Below, piece by piece: positions 57,109 through 64,000 of a DNA stretch of 64,000 bases; the stretch's first letter is position 1, and every line of letters starts with the position of its first letter. Source of the DNA: Roseiarcus sp963835215 (GTDB lineage: Bacteria; Pseudomonadota; Alphaproteobacteria; Rhizobiales; Beijerinckiaceae). The notes beneath the pieces are model-generated. The model ran no database searches, was not told the DNA's origin, and saw only the letters and a list, made by a program, of their open reading frames with translations. Location of the stretch: the NCBI GenBank assembly GCA_963835215.1, contig CAWIES010000003.1, positions 372,001-436,000 on the forward strand. The letters are read 5' to 3'. Position numbers and translations under genes: made by a program.

Positions 57109-58092
57109 TCACTTGGCGGCGGCGCGCGGCTTGAGAACTTCGACGTTGGTCGGCGGCGCCTCCACCTCGGGCGGCGGGGCGGCGGCAGCGCGGCTGAAGC
57201 GCGCAATCAGCCACGAGCGGAACAACGCGACCGCCTCATTGCTGAGGTCTTCGGGATGGGTGGTCAGGTAGTAGCCGTAGCCTTCGTCGAGCCAGAGGTC
57301 GAAGGGCTGCGCGAGCCGCCCGGCCTTGATCTCGTCGGCAAACAGCAGCGGGTCGGAGAGCGCGATGCCGTCGCCGAGCATCGCGTATTGAACGACCAGT
57401 TGCTCGGTGTCGAAGACGAGGCCCCGGTCGACCGGCAGATCGGGGCGGCCGATCGAGCGGGCGAACATCTCCCAGAAATAGTGCCGCGAACGGCCGTCGA
57501 TCTTGACGTGCAGCAGATCGTTGGCCGCGATGAACTTGGCCGGGTCCGAGCGGTCGGCGTTCTCTAGCAACTTGGGGCTGCACAGCGGCGTCGCGCGCAC
57601 CATCCACAGTAGATCGTGAATCGCGTCGGCGACGCGCGGCTCCGAATAGACAATGGCGATGTCGATGTCGCCGTCGGTGTCGGCGGCGGTGGTCGGCTTG
57701 GAGACAATCTCGAGCGTGATGCCCGGGTTCTCGTCGCGGAAGTCGCGCAAAATCGGGATCGCCAGGCGATGCGCGAACGAGGTCGGCAGCGCGACTTTCA
57801 ACACGCGCTTGGGCCGGCCCTTCTCCTTGATCACCTCGCCGATCGCCTGGTCGATGCGGTCGAACGACTTGGAGACCACGGGGAGAATGTGCCGCCCGGC
57901 CTCGGTGAGCACGAGTTGTTGAGGTCGGCGCTCAAACAGCGTCACGCCGAGAAAGTTCTCCAGCACGATGACATGCCGGCTCACCGCGCTCTGGGCGACG
58001 GTGAGGCTGTTGGCTGCGGCAGTGAAGCTGAGGTGCTGACCAGCCGCCTCAAACGCCCGCAAAGCGTTGAGCGGCAACCATCTGCGATCCAT
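57109..58092 (-). CDS. LysR family transcriptional regulator (GcvA-like)
   Basis: A 327-residue regulator. N-terminal winged helix (about 1-65): LNALRAFEAAGQHLSFTAAA, then VAQSAVSRHVIVLENFLGV and LFERRPQQLVLTEAG. The effector-binding domain (about 90-300) contains VALPTSFAHRLAIPILRDF and DIDIAIVYSEPR. The opening RRWLPLNALRAFEAAG is typical of the GcvA-type group. The ATG at 58092 was chosen and the longer upstream frame rejected. A short alanine/proline tail follows the domain. Target genes unknown; the MFS gene is the nearest candidate. Confidence 0.93.
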   Translation of the reverse strand: MDRRWLPLNALRAFEAAGQHLSFTAAANSLTVAQSAVSRHVIVLENFLGVTLFERRPQQLVLTEAGRHILPVVSKSFDRIDQAIGEVIKEKGRPKRVLKVALPTSFAHRLAIPILRDFRDENPGITLEIVSKPTTAADTDGDIDIAIVYSEPRVADAIHDLLWMVRATPLCSPKLLENADRSDPAKFIAANDLLHVKIDGRSRHYFWEMFARSIGRPDLPVDRGLVFDTEQLVVQYAMLGDGIALSDPLLFADEIKAGRLAQPFDLWLDEGYGYYLTTHPEDLSNEAVALFRSWLIARFSRAAAAPPPEVEAPPTNVEVLKPRAAAK

Positions 58093-58349
58093 CGTCCATC
58101 CCCACGGGCGACGCTCGGCCCATCGGCCGACGCGCATTCCCGCGAAACATGCGCCGCCAGCGCGCAAGCGCGCGCCGGAATTGTCCGACAGGACGATATG
58201 GCTCACGCACTTCGCCCGCAAGGGCTCGAACGCGCTGGCGCACATCCATCCACATGCGATTTGACCCCGCGCTCCATCTCACGTGCGGCTTTCCATCCGT
58301 GTTCGTCTGGGCTAAAGCAGCCTCCACGCTTCCCCCAATCCTTCGGCCC

Positions 58350-59927
58350 ATGACCTCACAGAGCCCTGTCGCGCGCCGGCGCACTTTCGCGATCATCTCG
58401 CATCCAGACGCCGGCAAAACAACGCTGACCGAGAAGATCCTGCTGTTCGGCGGCGCCATTCAGCTCGCCGGCGAAGTGCGCGCCAAGGCCAACCGCCGCC
58501 AGACCCGCTCGGACTGGATGGGCATCGAGCGCGAGCGCGGCATTTCGGTCGTCACCTCGGTGATGACCTTCGAATACGAAGGCTGCGTCTTCAACCTGCT
58601 CGACACGCCCGGCCACGAGGACTTCTCCGAGGACACCTATCGCACGCTGACCGCGGTCGACTCGGCGGTGATGGTGATCGACGCCGCCAAGGGCATCGAG
58701 GCGCGCACGCGCAAACTATTCGAAGTGTGCCGGCTGCGCGACATTCCGATCGTCACCTTCATCAACAAGATGGATCGCGAAACGCGCGATCCCTTCGACC
58801 TGCTCGACGAGATCGAGAAGACGCTGGCGCTCGACACGGCGCCGCTCTCCTGGACGGTCGGGCGCGGCCGCGCGCTCGCCGGCGCCTACGACATCCGCCG
58901 TAAAACCGTGCGCGCGCTCGGCAAAGACGCGGTCGAGACGCCGGTGTCGGGCCCCGGCGATCCGGCCGTCGCCGCGCTGCTGCCCGAGCACGAGCGCGCC
59001 GCGGCGATCGAGGAGATGACGCTGGCGGTCGAAGGCTGCCGCCCCTTCGACAAGCAGGCGTTCCTCGAGGGGCATCTGACGCCGGTGCTGTTTGGCAGCG
59101 CGCTGAAGGAATTCGGCGTGCGCGACCTGATCGACGCGATGGCCGAATTCGCGCCCCCGCCGCGCGCGCAGGACGCTTCGACCCGCACCGTGCAGGCGGA
59201 CGAGCCGAAGATGACCGGCTTCGTGTTCAAGATCCAAGCCAACATGGACCCCAACCACCGCGACCGCATCGCCTTCATGCGCGTTTGCTCGGGGCGGCTC
59301 GCGCGCGGCATGCGCGCCAAGCTAACGCGCACCGGCAAGCCGATCACGCTTTCGGCGCCGCAGTTCTTCTTCGCCCAGGATCGCTCGATCGCCGATGAGG
59401 CTTACGCCGGCGACGTCGTCGGCATTCCCAACCACGGCTTGCTGCGTATCGGCGACACGCTGACCGAAGGCGAGGAACTCACCTTCCGCGGCGTGCCGAG
59501 CTTCGCGCCGGAAATCCTGCGACGCGTCAAGCTCGCCGACGCGATGAAAGCCAAGAAGCTACGCGAGGCCCTGCAGCAGATGGCCGAAGAGGGCGTGGTG
59601 CAGGTGTTCCTGCCGCACGACGGCGCGGCGGCGATCGTCGGCGTCGTCGGCGCGCTGCAGCTCGACGTGCTGGTCGAGCGGCTCAACGCCGAATACGGCC
59701 TGCCGGTCTCGTTCGAGCAGAGCCGTTTTGAAGTCTGCCGCTGGGTGAGTTCGCCCGACCGCGCCGAGTTGGAAAAGTTCGTCGCCTCCTACCCCGCCTC
59801 GGTCGCCGCCGACCTCGACGGCGCGCCGGTCTTCCTCGCCACCAGCGCCTTCAACCTGCGCTACGACCAGGAACGCTGGCCCGCGATTACGTTCGCGGAC
59901 GTGAAGGATTACCAGAAGGGCGCCTGA
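58350..59927 (+). CDS. prfC: Peptide chain release factor 3
   Basis: A 525-residue translational GTPase that removes RF1/RF2 from the ribosome after termination. G1 is ISHPDAGKTTL, switch region RERGISVVTSVM, G3 DTPGHEDF, G4 INKMDRE and G5 FGSALK. The later domain has MDPNHRDRIAFMRVCSGR and VVGALQLDVLVERLNAEY, both typical of RF3. The start at 58350 (MTSQSPVARRRTFAIISHPDAGK) fits the family; the longer frame overlaps the divergent LysR leader. Confidence 0.97.
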   Translation: MTSQSPVARRRTFAIISHPDAGKTTLTEKILLFGGAIQLAGEVRAKANRRQTRSDWMGIERERGISVVTSVMTFEYEGCVFNLLDTPGHEDFSEDTYRTLTAVDSAVMVIDAAKGIEARTRKLFEVCRLRDIPIVTFINKMDRETRDPFDLLDEIEKTLALDTAPLSWTVGRGRALAGAYDIRRKTVRALGKDAVETPVSGPGDPAVAALLPEHERAAAIEEMTLAVEGCRPFDKQAFLEGHLTPVLFGSALKEFGVRDLIDAMAEFAPPPRAQDASTRTVQADEPKMTGFVFKIQANMDPNHRDRIAFMRVCSGRLARGMRAKLTRTGKPITLSAPQFFFAQDRSIADEAYAGDVVGIPNHGLLRIGDTLTEGEELTFRGVPSFAPEILRRVKLADAMKAKKLREALQQMAEEGVVQVFLPHDGAAAIVGVVGALQLDVLVERLNAEYGLPVSFEQSRFEVCRWVSSPDRAELEKFVASYPASVAADLDGAPVFLATSAFNLRYDQERWPAITFADVKDYQKGA

Positions 59928-59940
59928 GGCTGATCGGCTG

Positions 59941-59965
59941 TCGTTCCCGCGCAAGCGGGAATGAC
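59941..59965. repeat. Short palindrome after prfC
   Basis: TCGTTCCCGC-GCAA-GCGGGAATGA has arms matching except at one base. It lies 13 bases after the prfC stop without a clear T-run. The CATTCCCGC-N4-GCGGGAAC form recurs between genes in many bacteria, so it may be both a repeat and a transcript-end hairpin. Confidence 0.5.
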
Positions 59966-60066
59966 ATGGCGGACGGCCTGGGCAAGCCTTGCGTCGAGCG
60001 CCTTAGACGCCACATGACTCTTTAAGATCGCGCCGTCTCGGCCCCCCATCGCCAAGGAGCCTCGCC

Positions 60067-60900
60067 ATGCAAGGCAAGACCGTCGTCGCCACCGGCGCCA
60101 CTTCCGGGATCGGCGAGGTCGCGGTGAAGGCGCTCGCCGCGATGGGCGCGCGGATTGTCTTTATCGCGCGCGACGCCAAGCGCGCCGCGGCCACCCTTGC
60201 CGCGCTCGAAACAATGGCCCGAGGACGCGGCCACCGGGCGCATATCGCCGATCTGTCGCTGATCGCCGAGACACGGCGCGTCGGGGCGGAGATTGCGGCG
60301 AGCGAGGCGCGCATTGACGTGCTGGTCAACAATGCGGGAGCGATGTTCTCCGACCGGCGCGTCACCGCCGAGGGCCTGGAGCTGACCTTTGCGCTCAATC
60401 ACATGGCCTATTTCGTGCTGGCGCAGGCGCTCGGCGAGCGGCTGGCCGGCACGGCGCAAGCGCGCGTCGTCTCCACCGCCTCGGCGGCGCATTTGGGCGC
60501 CAAGCTCGACTTTGACGACTTGCAATGCGCGAAGGGCTATAGCGGCTGGAAGGCCTACGGCCGCTCGAAGCTCGCCAACATCCTGTTCACCCGCGAACTG
60601 GCCCGCCGGCTGGCGGGAAGCGGCGTCACCGCCAACTGCCTGCATCCCGGCCTCGTCGCCTCGCGTTTCGGCGACGAGGCGGGCGGATGGACGGCGCGGC
60701 TTTTCCCGCTGGTCAAGCGGTTCGCGATTTCGCCCGAGCAAGGCGCCGATACGATCGTCTACCTAGCCTCATCGCCGGAGGTTGCGGCGATCAGCGGCGA
60801 GTATTTCGACAAGCGAAAAGTCCGCAAGCCATCCGCCGCCGCGCAGGACGACGGCGCCGCCGCCCTGCTTTGGGAGAAGAGCGTCGCGCTCGCAGGCTGA
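60067..60900 (+). CDS. Short-chain dehydrogenase/reductase (retinol dehydrogenase-like)
   Basis: A 277-residue NAD(P)-dependent SDR. The nucleotide motif is VVATGATSGIGEVA, then NNAG in VLVNNAGAMF, catalytic Ser in VVSTASAAH and Tyr-x3-Lys in AYGRSKLAN. The LNHMAYFVL and HPGLVASRFG blocks resemble the RDH/WWOX-like SDRs that act on lipophilic alcohols. Substrate unknown. AAGGAGCC lies before the ATG. Confidence 0.92.
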   Translation: MQGKTVVATGATSGIGEVAVKALAAMGARIVFIARDAKRAAATLAALETMARGRGHRAHIADLSLIAETRRVGAEIAASEARIDVLVNNAGAMFSDRRVTAEGLELTFALNHMAYFVLAQALGERLAGTAQARVVSTASAAHLGAKLDFDDLQCAKGYSGWKAYGRSKLANILFTRELARRLAGSGVTANCLHPGLVASRFGDEAGGWTARLFPLVKRFAISPEQGADTIVYLASSPEVAAISGEYFDKRKVRKPSAAAQDDGAAALLWEKSVALAG

Positions 60901-60912
60901 AGCGGCGCGCGC

Positions 60913-61395
60913 TCACGATGCGTTTTGCGTGGCGCGTGGGATTTGCGGGGCGAAGCGCAGCGCGACGGCGATTCGGTTCCAATTGTTGATCACGCCGATC
61001 GCCACGGTCAGAAACGTCGCTTCGCTCTGGCTGAACTGTCGCAGGAGCGCCGCGTAATTGGCGTCCGAGGCGCCTTCGACGGGGTCCCGCGTCAAGGCCT
61101 CGGTCCAGGCGAGGGCCGCCATTTCCCGGTCGCTGAAGACGCCCGCCTCGCGCCAGACGGCGACAAGATCGAGCTTGGCGCTGGGCACGCCAAGCTTGCG
61201 GGCGACGTTGAGGTGGAGCTGAAGGCAGAAGGCGCAGCCGTTGATCTGCGAGGCGCGCAGTTTGACGAGCTCTGTCAGCTCTTTTTCAAGGCCGGAATCG
61301 TTGACGGCCTTGCCGATCGCGACCAGCGCGCTCTCGACGGCGCCCGCCTCAGCGACGAAATCCTGGTAGCTCAGTCGAGGGGACGATCCGGACAT
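60913..61395 (-). CDS. Carboxymuconolactone decarboxylase/AhpD-like protein
   Basis: A 160-residue helical protein of the CMD/AhpD family. The redox site is NGCAFCLQLHLNVA (C-x2-C with the following His), preceded by ELTELVKLRASQI. Such proteins act as alkylhydroperoxidase-type or thiol peroxidase partners. The ATG at 61395 (MSGSSPRLSYQDF) was chosen over one 18 bases earlier. It is divergent from a MarR regulator across a 65-base gap that contains two palindromic sites, so it is probably that regulator's main target. Confidence 0.92.
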   Translation of the reverse strand: MSGSSPRLSYQDFVAEAGAVESALVAIGKAVNDSGLEKELTELVKLRASQINGCAFCLQLHLNVARKLGVPSAKLDLVAVWREAGVFSDREMAALAWTEALTRDPVEGASDANYAALLRQFSQSEATFLTVAIGVINNWNRIAVALRFAPQIPRATQNAS

Positions 61396-61417
61396 GCTGG
61401 CTCTCCGCGTCACAATG

Positions 61418-61459
61418 CTCTAATATTAGTGCACGAACATTATATTAGAGGTCTAATAT
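61418..61459. promoter_or_regulatory. MarR-type operator palindromes in the divergent gap
   Basis: Two related sites lie side by side. Site A, around 61419-61430, contains the perfect palindrome CTAATATTAG (61420-61429). Site B at 61442-61459 is ATATTAGA-GG-TCTAATAT, with perfect 8-base arms. Site A's CTCTAATAT is also the exact complement of ATATTAGAG in site B. Site B touches the marR start at 61461, covering its ribosome-binding region. Confidence 0.8.
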
Positions 61460-61460
61460 C

Positions 61461-61928
61461 ATGCGCAAGCGCTTTCCTTCGCCCCGGCTGCCCCAGCCGG
61501 GGGAAGGCAAACGCGGGGAAGAGGGACACCTCGGCTACCTGCTGCGTCAGGCAGGGGCGTCGCTGCGCACGCGCATGGAGCGTGCGCTCGCCGACCTCAA
61601 CGTGACGCCACCGCAGTTCGTGGCGTTGACCATGGTGGCAGCCTATCCCGGCCTATCGAGCGCGGACCTCGCGCGACTGTCGGCGCTGACGCCGCCGACG
61701 GTCGCCGTGATTGTCGCCAATCTCAAGCGATCCGGCGCCCTCGTCAGCCAACCGCACGCCGTCCACGGCCGCATCCAGCAGCTTGAGACGACGACGGCGG
61801 GGAGAGCGTTGCTGACACAATGCAAGCGGCGCATCGACACGGTCGAAGCGCGGCTGGCGGCGGGGCTGACGCAGGGTGAGGAACGCGTCTTGCGGCGGTG
61901 GCTGGTCCACGTCGCGACCGAGGGCTGA
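61461..61928 (+). CDS. MarR family transcriptional regulator
   Basis: A 155-residue winged helix protein. Dimerisation helix about residues 24-50 (LGYLLRQAGASLRTRMERAL), recognition region LARLSALTPPTVAVIVANLK, and wing SQPHAVHGRIQQLETTTAGR. MarR dimers bind short palindromes and let go upon binding small phenolic or oxidising ligands. The first 20 residues are basic, proline/glycine-rich and not conserved in appearance, so translation might begin later than the ATG at 61461. Divergent from the CMD-family gene. Confidence 0.92.
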   Translation: MRKRFPSPRLPQPGEGKRGEEGHLGYLLRQAGASLRTRMERALADLNVTPPQFVALTMVAAYPGLSSADLARLSALTPPTVAVIVANLKRSGALVSQPHAVHGRIQQLETTTAGRALLTQCKRRIDTVEARLAAGLTQGEERVLRRWLVHVATEG

Positions 61929-61982
61929 GCGCGCGCGGCGGGGGCGAAAAGTGCTCTCAGGCGCCACCCTCCCCGCGCGCCC

Positions 61983-62672
61983 TTACACCGACAGGCGCTT
62001 CCTCACCTCGGTTTCGACCATGTCCTTGCGCTCGCCCGAGAGGACCACCGCGCCACGATCCATCACGGCATAGTCGTCGGCGAGGTCGCGCGCCCATTCG
62101 AAATATTGCTCGACGACCAGGATCGCCATGCCGCCCTTGTTGCGCAGGTATTGGATGGCGCGGCCGATGTCGCGGATGATCGAGGGCTGAATGCCCTCGG
62201 TCGGCTCGTCGAGCACCAGCAATTTGGGCCGCGTCACCAGGGCGCGACCAATCGCCAGTTGCTGCTGCTGGCCGCCGGAAAGATCGCCGCCGCGCCGGCC
62301 CATCATTTCGGCCAGCACCGGGAACAGGCTGAAGATCTCGTCGTCGATCACCCGCTGGTCGCGCGGCAGCGTGGAATAGCCGGTCATCAGGTTTTCGCGC
62401 ACGGTCAGCAGCGGAAAGATTTCGCGCCCCTGCGGCACGTAGCCAACGCCGCGGCGCGCGCGCAAATAAGGCGGGAGCCCGCTGATCTCCTGGTCCATCC
62501 AGGTGATCGAGCCCGACGCGATCGGCTGCTGGCCGACAATGGCGCGCAGCAGCGACGACTTGCCGACGCCGTTGCGGCCAAGCACGCAGGTGACGCGCCC
62601 GACCGCAGCCTTCAGCGAGACGTTGCGCAGGGCCTGCGCCGCGCCGTAGTAGAGATCGATCGAATTCGACAC
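61983..62672 (-). CDS. urtE: Urea ABC importer ATP-binding protein UrtE
   Basis: A 229-residue ATPase. Walker A is VLGRNGVGKSS, Q-loop YVPQGREIFP, signature LSGGQQQQLAIGR, Walker B LLVLDEPTEGIQPS and H-loop LVVEQYFEWA. GIQPSIIRDIG and YFEWARDLADDYAVMDRG are typical of UrtE. In the printed frame translation must start at the GTG at 62672 (MSNSIDLYYGAA). The usual start MLSVE is found 7 bases earlier at an ATG (62679) but in another frame, so a one-base insertion is suspected. Directly follows urtD. Confidence 0.93.
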   Translation of the reverse strand: MSNSIDLYYGAAQALRNVSLKAAVGRVTCVLGRNGVGKSSLLRAIVGQQPIASGSITWMDQEISGLPPYLRARRGVGYVPQGREIFPLLTVRENLMTGYSTLPRDQRVIDDEIFSLFPVLAEMMGRRGGDLSGGQQQQLAIGRALVTRPKLLVLDEPTEGIQPSIIRDIGRAIQYLRNKGGMAILVVEQYFEWARDLADDYAVMDRGAVVLSGERKDMVETEVRKRLSV

Positions 62673-62681
62673 TCAGCATTG

Positions 62682-63452
62682 CTATCGCCCGAGGTAGACT
62701 TCGATGACGCGCTCGTCGGCGCTCACCTGATCGAGCGAGCCTTCGGCGAGCACCGAGCCTTCGTGCAGCACGGTCACCTTGACGCCGAGTTCGCGCACGA
62801 ACGCCATGTCGTGCTCGACCACGACGACGGAATGGTCGTGCGCAATTTCGCGCAGCAGTTCGGCGGTGGCGGCGGTTTCGGCGTCGGTCATGCCGGCGAC
62901 CGGTTCGTCGACCAGCAGCAGCTTGGGATCCTGGGCGAGCAACATGCCGATTTCCAGCCATTGCTTCTGCCCGTGCGACAGGCCGCCCGCCAGCCTCTGG
63001 CGCAGATCGGTCAGGCGGATCGTCGTCAGGATGCGGTCGATCGCTTCCGCTTGCGCGGCGGCGGCGTGGCCAAACAGGGTGGCGAACACGCCGCGCGGGG
63101 CCTTGGCGGCGAGCAGAATATTGTCGGCGACGGTGTGGTTCTCGAACACCGTCGGCTTTTGGAACTTGCGGCCGACCCCGAGCAAGGCGATCTCAGCCTC
63201 GTCGAGACGGGTGAGGTCGTGACGCCCCTCAAAGAACACGTCGCCTTCGTCGGGCCGCGTCTTGCCGGTGATGATGTCCATCATCGTCGTCTTGCCGGCG
63301 CCATTGGGGCCGATGATCGCCCGCATCTCGCCGGGCGCGAGCGTCAACGACAGGCCACGCAGCGCCTTATAGCCATCGAATGAAACGCTGACGCCGTCGA
63401 GATAGAGCAGCGTACTGGTGAGCTTGGGATCTTCGGTCGCCGCCAGGGTCAT
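62682..63452 (-). CDS. urtD: Urea ABC importer ATP-binding protein UrtD
   Basis: A 256-residue ATPase of the branched-chain amino acid/urea family. Walker A is IIGPNGAGKTT, Q-loop GVGRKFQKPTVF, signature LSHGQKQWLEIGM, Walker B LLLVDEPVAGMTDAE and H-loop VVVEHDMAFV. LSHGQKQWLEIG rather than LSGGQ is typical of UrtD. The start overlaps the urtC stop by 4 bases (ATGA). UrtD and UrtE form the ATPase pair of the nitrogen-controlled urea importer. Confidence 0.95.
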   Translation of the reverse strand: MTLAATEDPKLTSTLLYLDGVSVSFDGYKALRGLSLTLAPGEMRAIIGPNGAGKTTMMDIITGKTRPDEGDVFFEGRHDLTRLDEAEIALLGVGRKFQKPTVFENHTVADNILLAAKAPRGVFATLFGHAAAAQAEAIDRILTTIRLTDLRQRLAGGLSHGQKQWLEIGMLLAQDPKLLLVDEPVAGMTDAETAATAELLREIAHDHSVVVVEHDMAFVRELGVKVTVLHEGSVLAEGSLDQVSADERVIEVYLGR

Positions 63453-64000
63453 TGCGCGCCCTCCTCGACTGCGACCGGGGAGGGCGGCGGCGGCGCGGCG
63501 GCGGGCGCGCTGCGGCGAGACTTGATGAGGCCGATCAGGCCCTTGGGCAGGAACAGCGTCGCCAGTACGAACATGCCGCCCAGGCCATAAAGCCAGTATT
63601 CGGGGAACGCGCCGGTGAAATAGGTCTTGGCGAAATTGACCGCGATGGCGCCGAGCGCCGCGCCGACCAGCGTGCCGCGACCGCCGACCGCCACCCAGAT
63701 CACCGCCTCGATCGAATTGGCGGGGTCGAATTCGCTCGGGTTGATGATGCCGACCTGCGGCACATAAAGCGCGCCGGCGATGCCCGCCATCACCGCCGAG
63801 ACGACGAAGACGAACAGTTTGTAGTTCTCGACCCGGTAACCGAGGAAGCGCACGCGGCTTTCCGCGTCGCGCACCGCGATCAGCGCCTTGCCGTACTTCG
63901 AACTGACGATCGCCTTGGCGATCAAATAACTCAGCGCGAGGCTGAGCGCGGAAATCGAGAACAGCGCCGTGCGGGTCGCGTCCGACTGGACCGAAAAGCC
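63449..64000 (-). CDS. urtC: Urea ABC importer permease UrtC (C-terminal part)
   Basis: The last 183 codons of a membrane permease; the 5' part and any urtAB lie beyond the right edge. ALIAVRDAESRVRFLGYRVE is the cytoplasmic EAA-like loop, YVPQVGIINPSEFDPANSIE and VAVGGRGTLVGAALGAI are highly conserved in UrtC, and FPEYWLYGLGGMFVLATLFL is the last membrane segment. A proline/alanine tail follows. Order urtC-urtD-urtE is the standard one. Confidence 0.95.
   Translation of the reverse strand, partial: GFSVQSDATRTALFSISALSLALSYLIAKAIVSSKYGKALIAVRDAESRVRFLGYRVENYKLFVFVVSAVMAGIAGALYVPQVGIINPSEFDPANSIEAVIWVAVGGRGTLVGAALGAIAVNFAKTYFTGAFPEYWLYGLGGMFVLATLFLPKGLIGLIKSRRSAPAAAPPPPSPVAVEEGAQ

Overview
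The window is a GC-rich chromosomal segment of an alphaproteobacterium, most likely a member of the Hyphomicrobiales (Rhizobiales). The evidence is the company of genes: a MucR regulator, a DUF1127 protein, separate petA-petB-petC genes, an Atm1-type ABC exporter next to psd and pssA, a Tim44-like gene next to mltA and smr, an FrcBCA-type sugar importer with a ROK regulator, a urea importer (urtCDE), and an rRNA operon ordered 16S-tRNAIle-tRNAAla-23S-5S-tRNAfMet whose 23S carries an extended helix 9. Genus is not resolved. I saw no prophage, insertion sequence, CRISPR array, plasmid gene or biosynthetic cluster.

Layout. 1-4.2 kb: the end of clpB, a paired palindromic repeat, a small membrane protein, pyrD, a DUF952 gene, a disrupted dnaA and a rhodanese. 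4.7-8 kb: a trans-aconitate methyltransferase, mepA, a UPF0114 protein and a split YeeE/YedE pair. 8-12.5 kb: mtnP, the cytochrome bc1 complex (petABC) and trmL. 12.6-17.2 kb: a LuxR-type response regulator convergent with acs, then EVE, YciI and gpsA. 17.4-23.6 kb: Tim44-like, mltA, smr, a PfkB kinase, a membrane protein of unknown function, sodB, a secreted unknown and a LOG-family gene. 23.7-29.2 kb: mucR, atm1, psd, pssA, infA, maf, yacG. 29.2-34.2 kb: an S9 peptidase, a Gfo/Idh/MocA oxidoreductase, a TMEM175-type channel and an aldo/keto reductase. 34.3-41.1 kb: a sugar module in which an frcBCA-type importer is divergent from a ROK regulator followed by zwf and pgl, so uptake and the first oxidative steps of hexose use sit together. 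41.1-42.9 kb: a conserved unknown and a 2-hydroxyacid dehydrogenase. 42.9-49.5 kb: the rRNA operon on the minus strand with a good candidate promoter and terminator. 49.6-64 kb: a fragmented M23 peptidase gene, gluQRS, an AlkA-type glycosylase with a lysine-rich tail, a carboxylesterase, rpsD, a DUF1127 gene, an MFS transporter, a LysR regulator, prfC, an SDR, a CMD/AhpD-like protein divergent from a MarR regulator, and urtEDC running off the end.

The strongest anomaly is that dnaA carries one in-frame amber codon and two frameshifts, the M23 gene carries five frameshifts, and urtE looks shifted in its first codons. Most are +1 G/C insertions in otherwise well conserved coding sequence, while about sixty neighbouring genes are intact. 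Sequencing or assembly error is the simplest explanation, but the clustering in a few genes, one of them normally essential, deserves a check against reads. The clearest regulatory signal is a pair of ATATTAGA/TCTAATAT palindromes filling the 65-bp gap between the CMD-family gene and its divergent MarR regulator.
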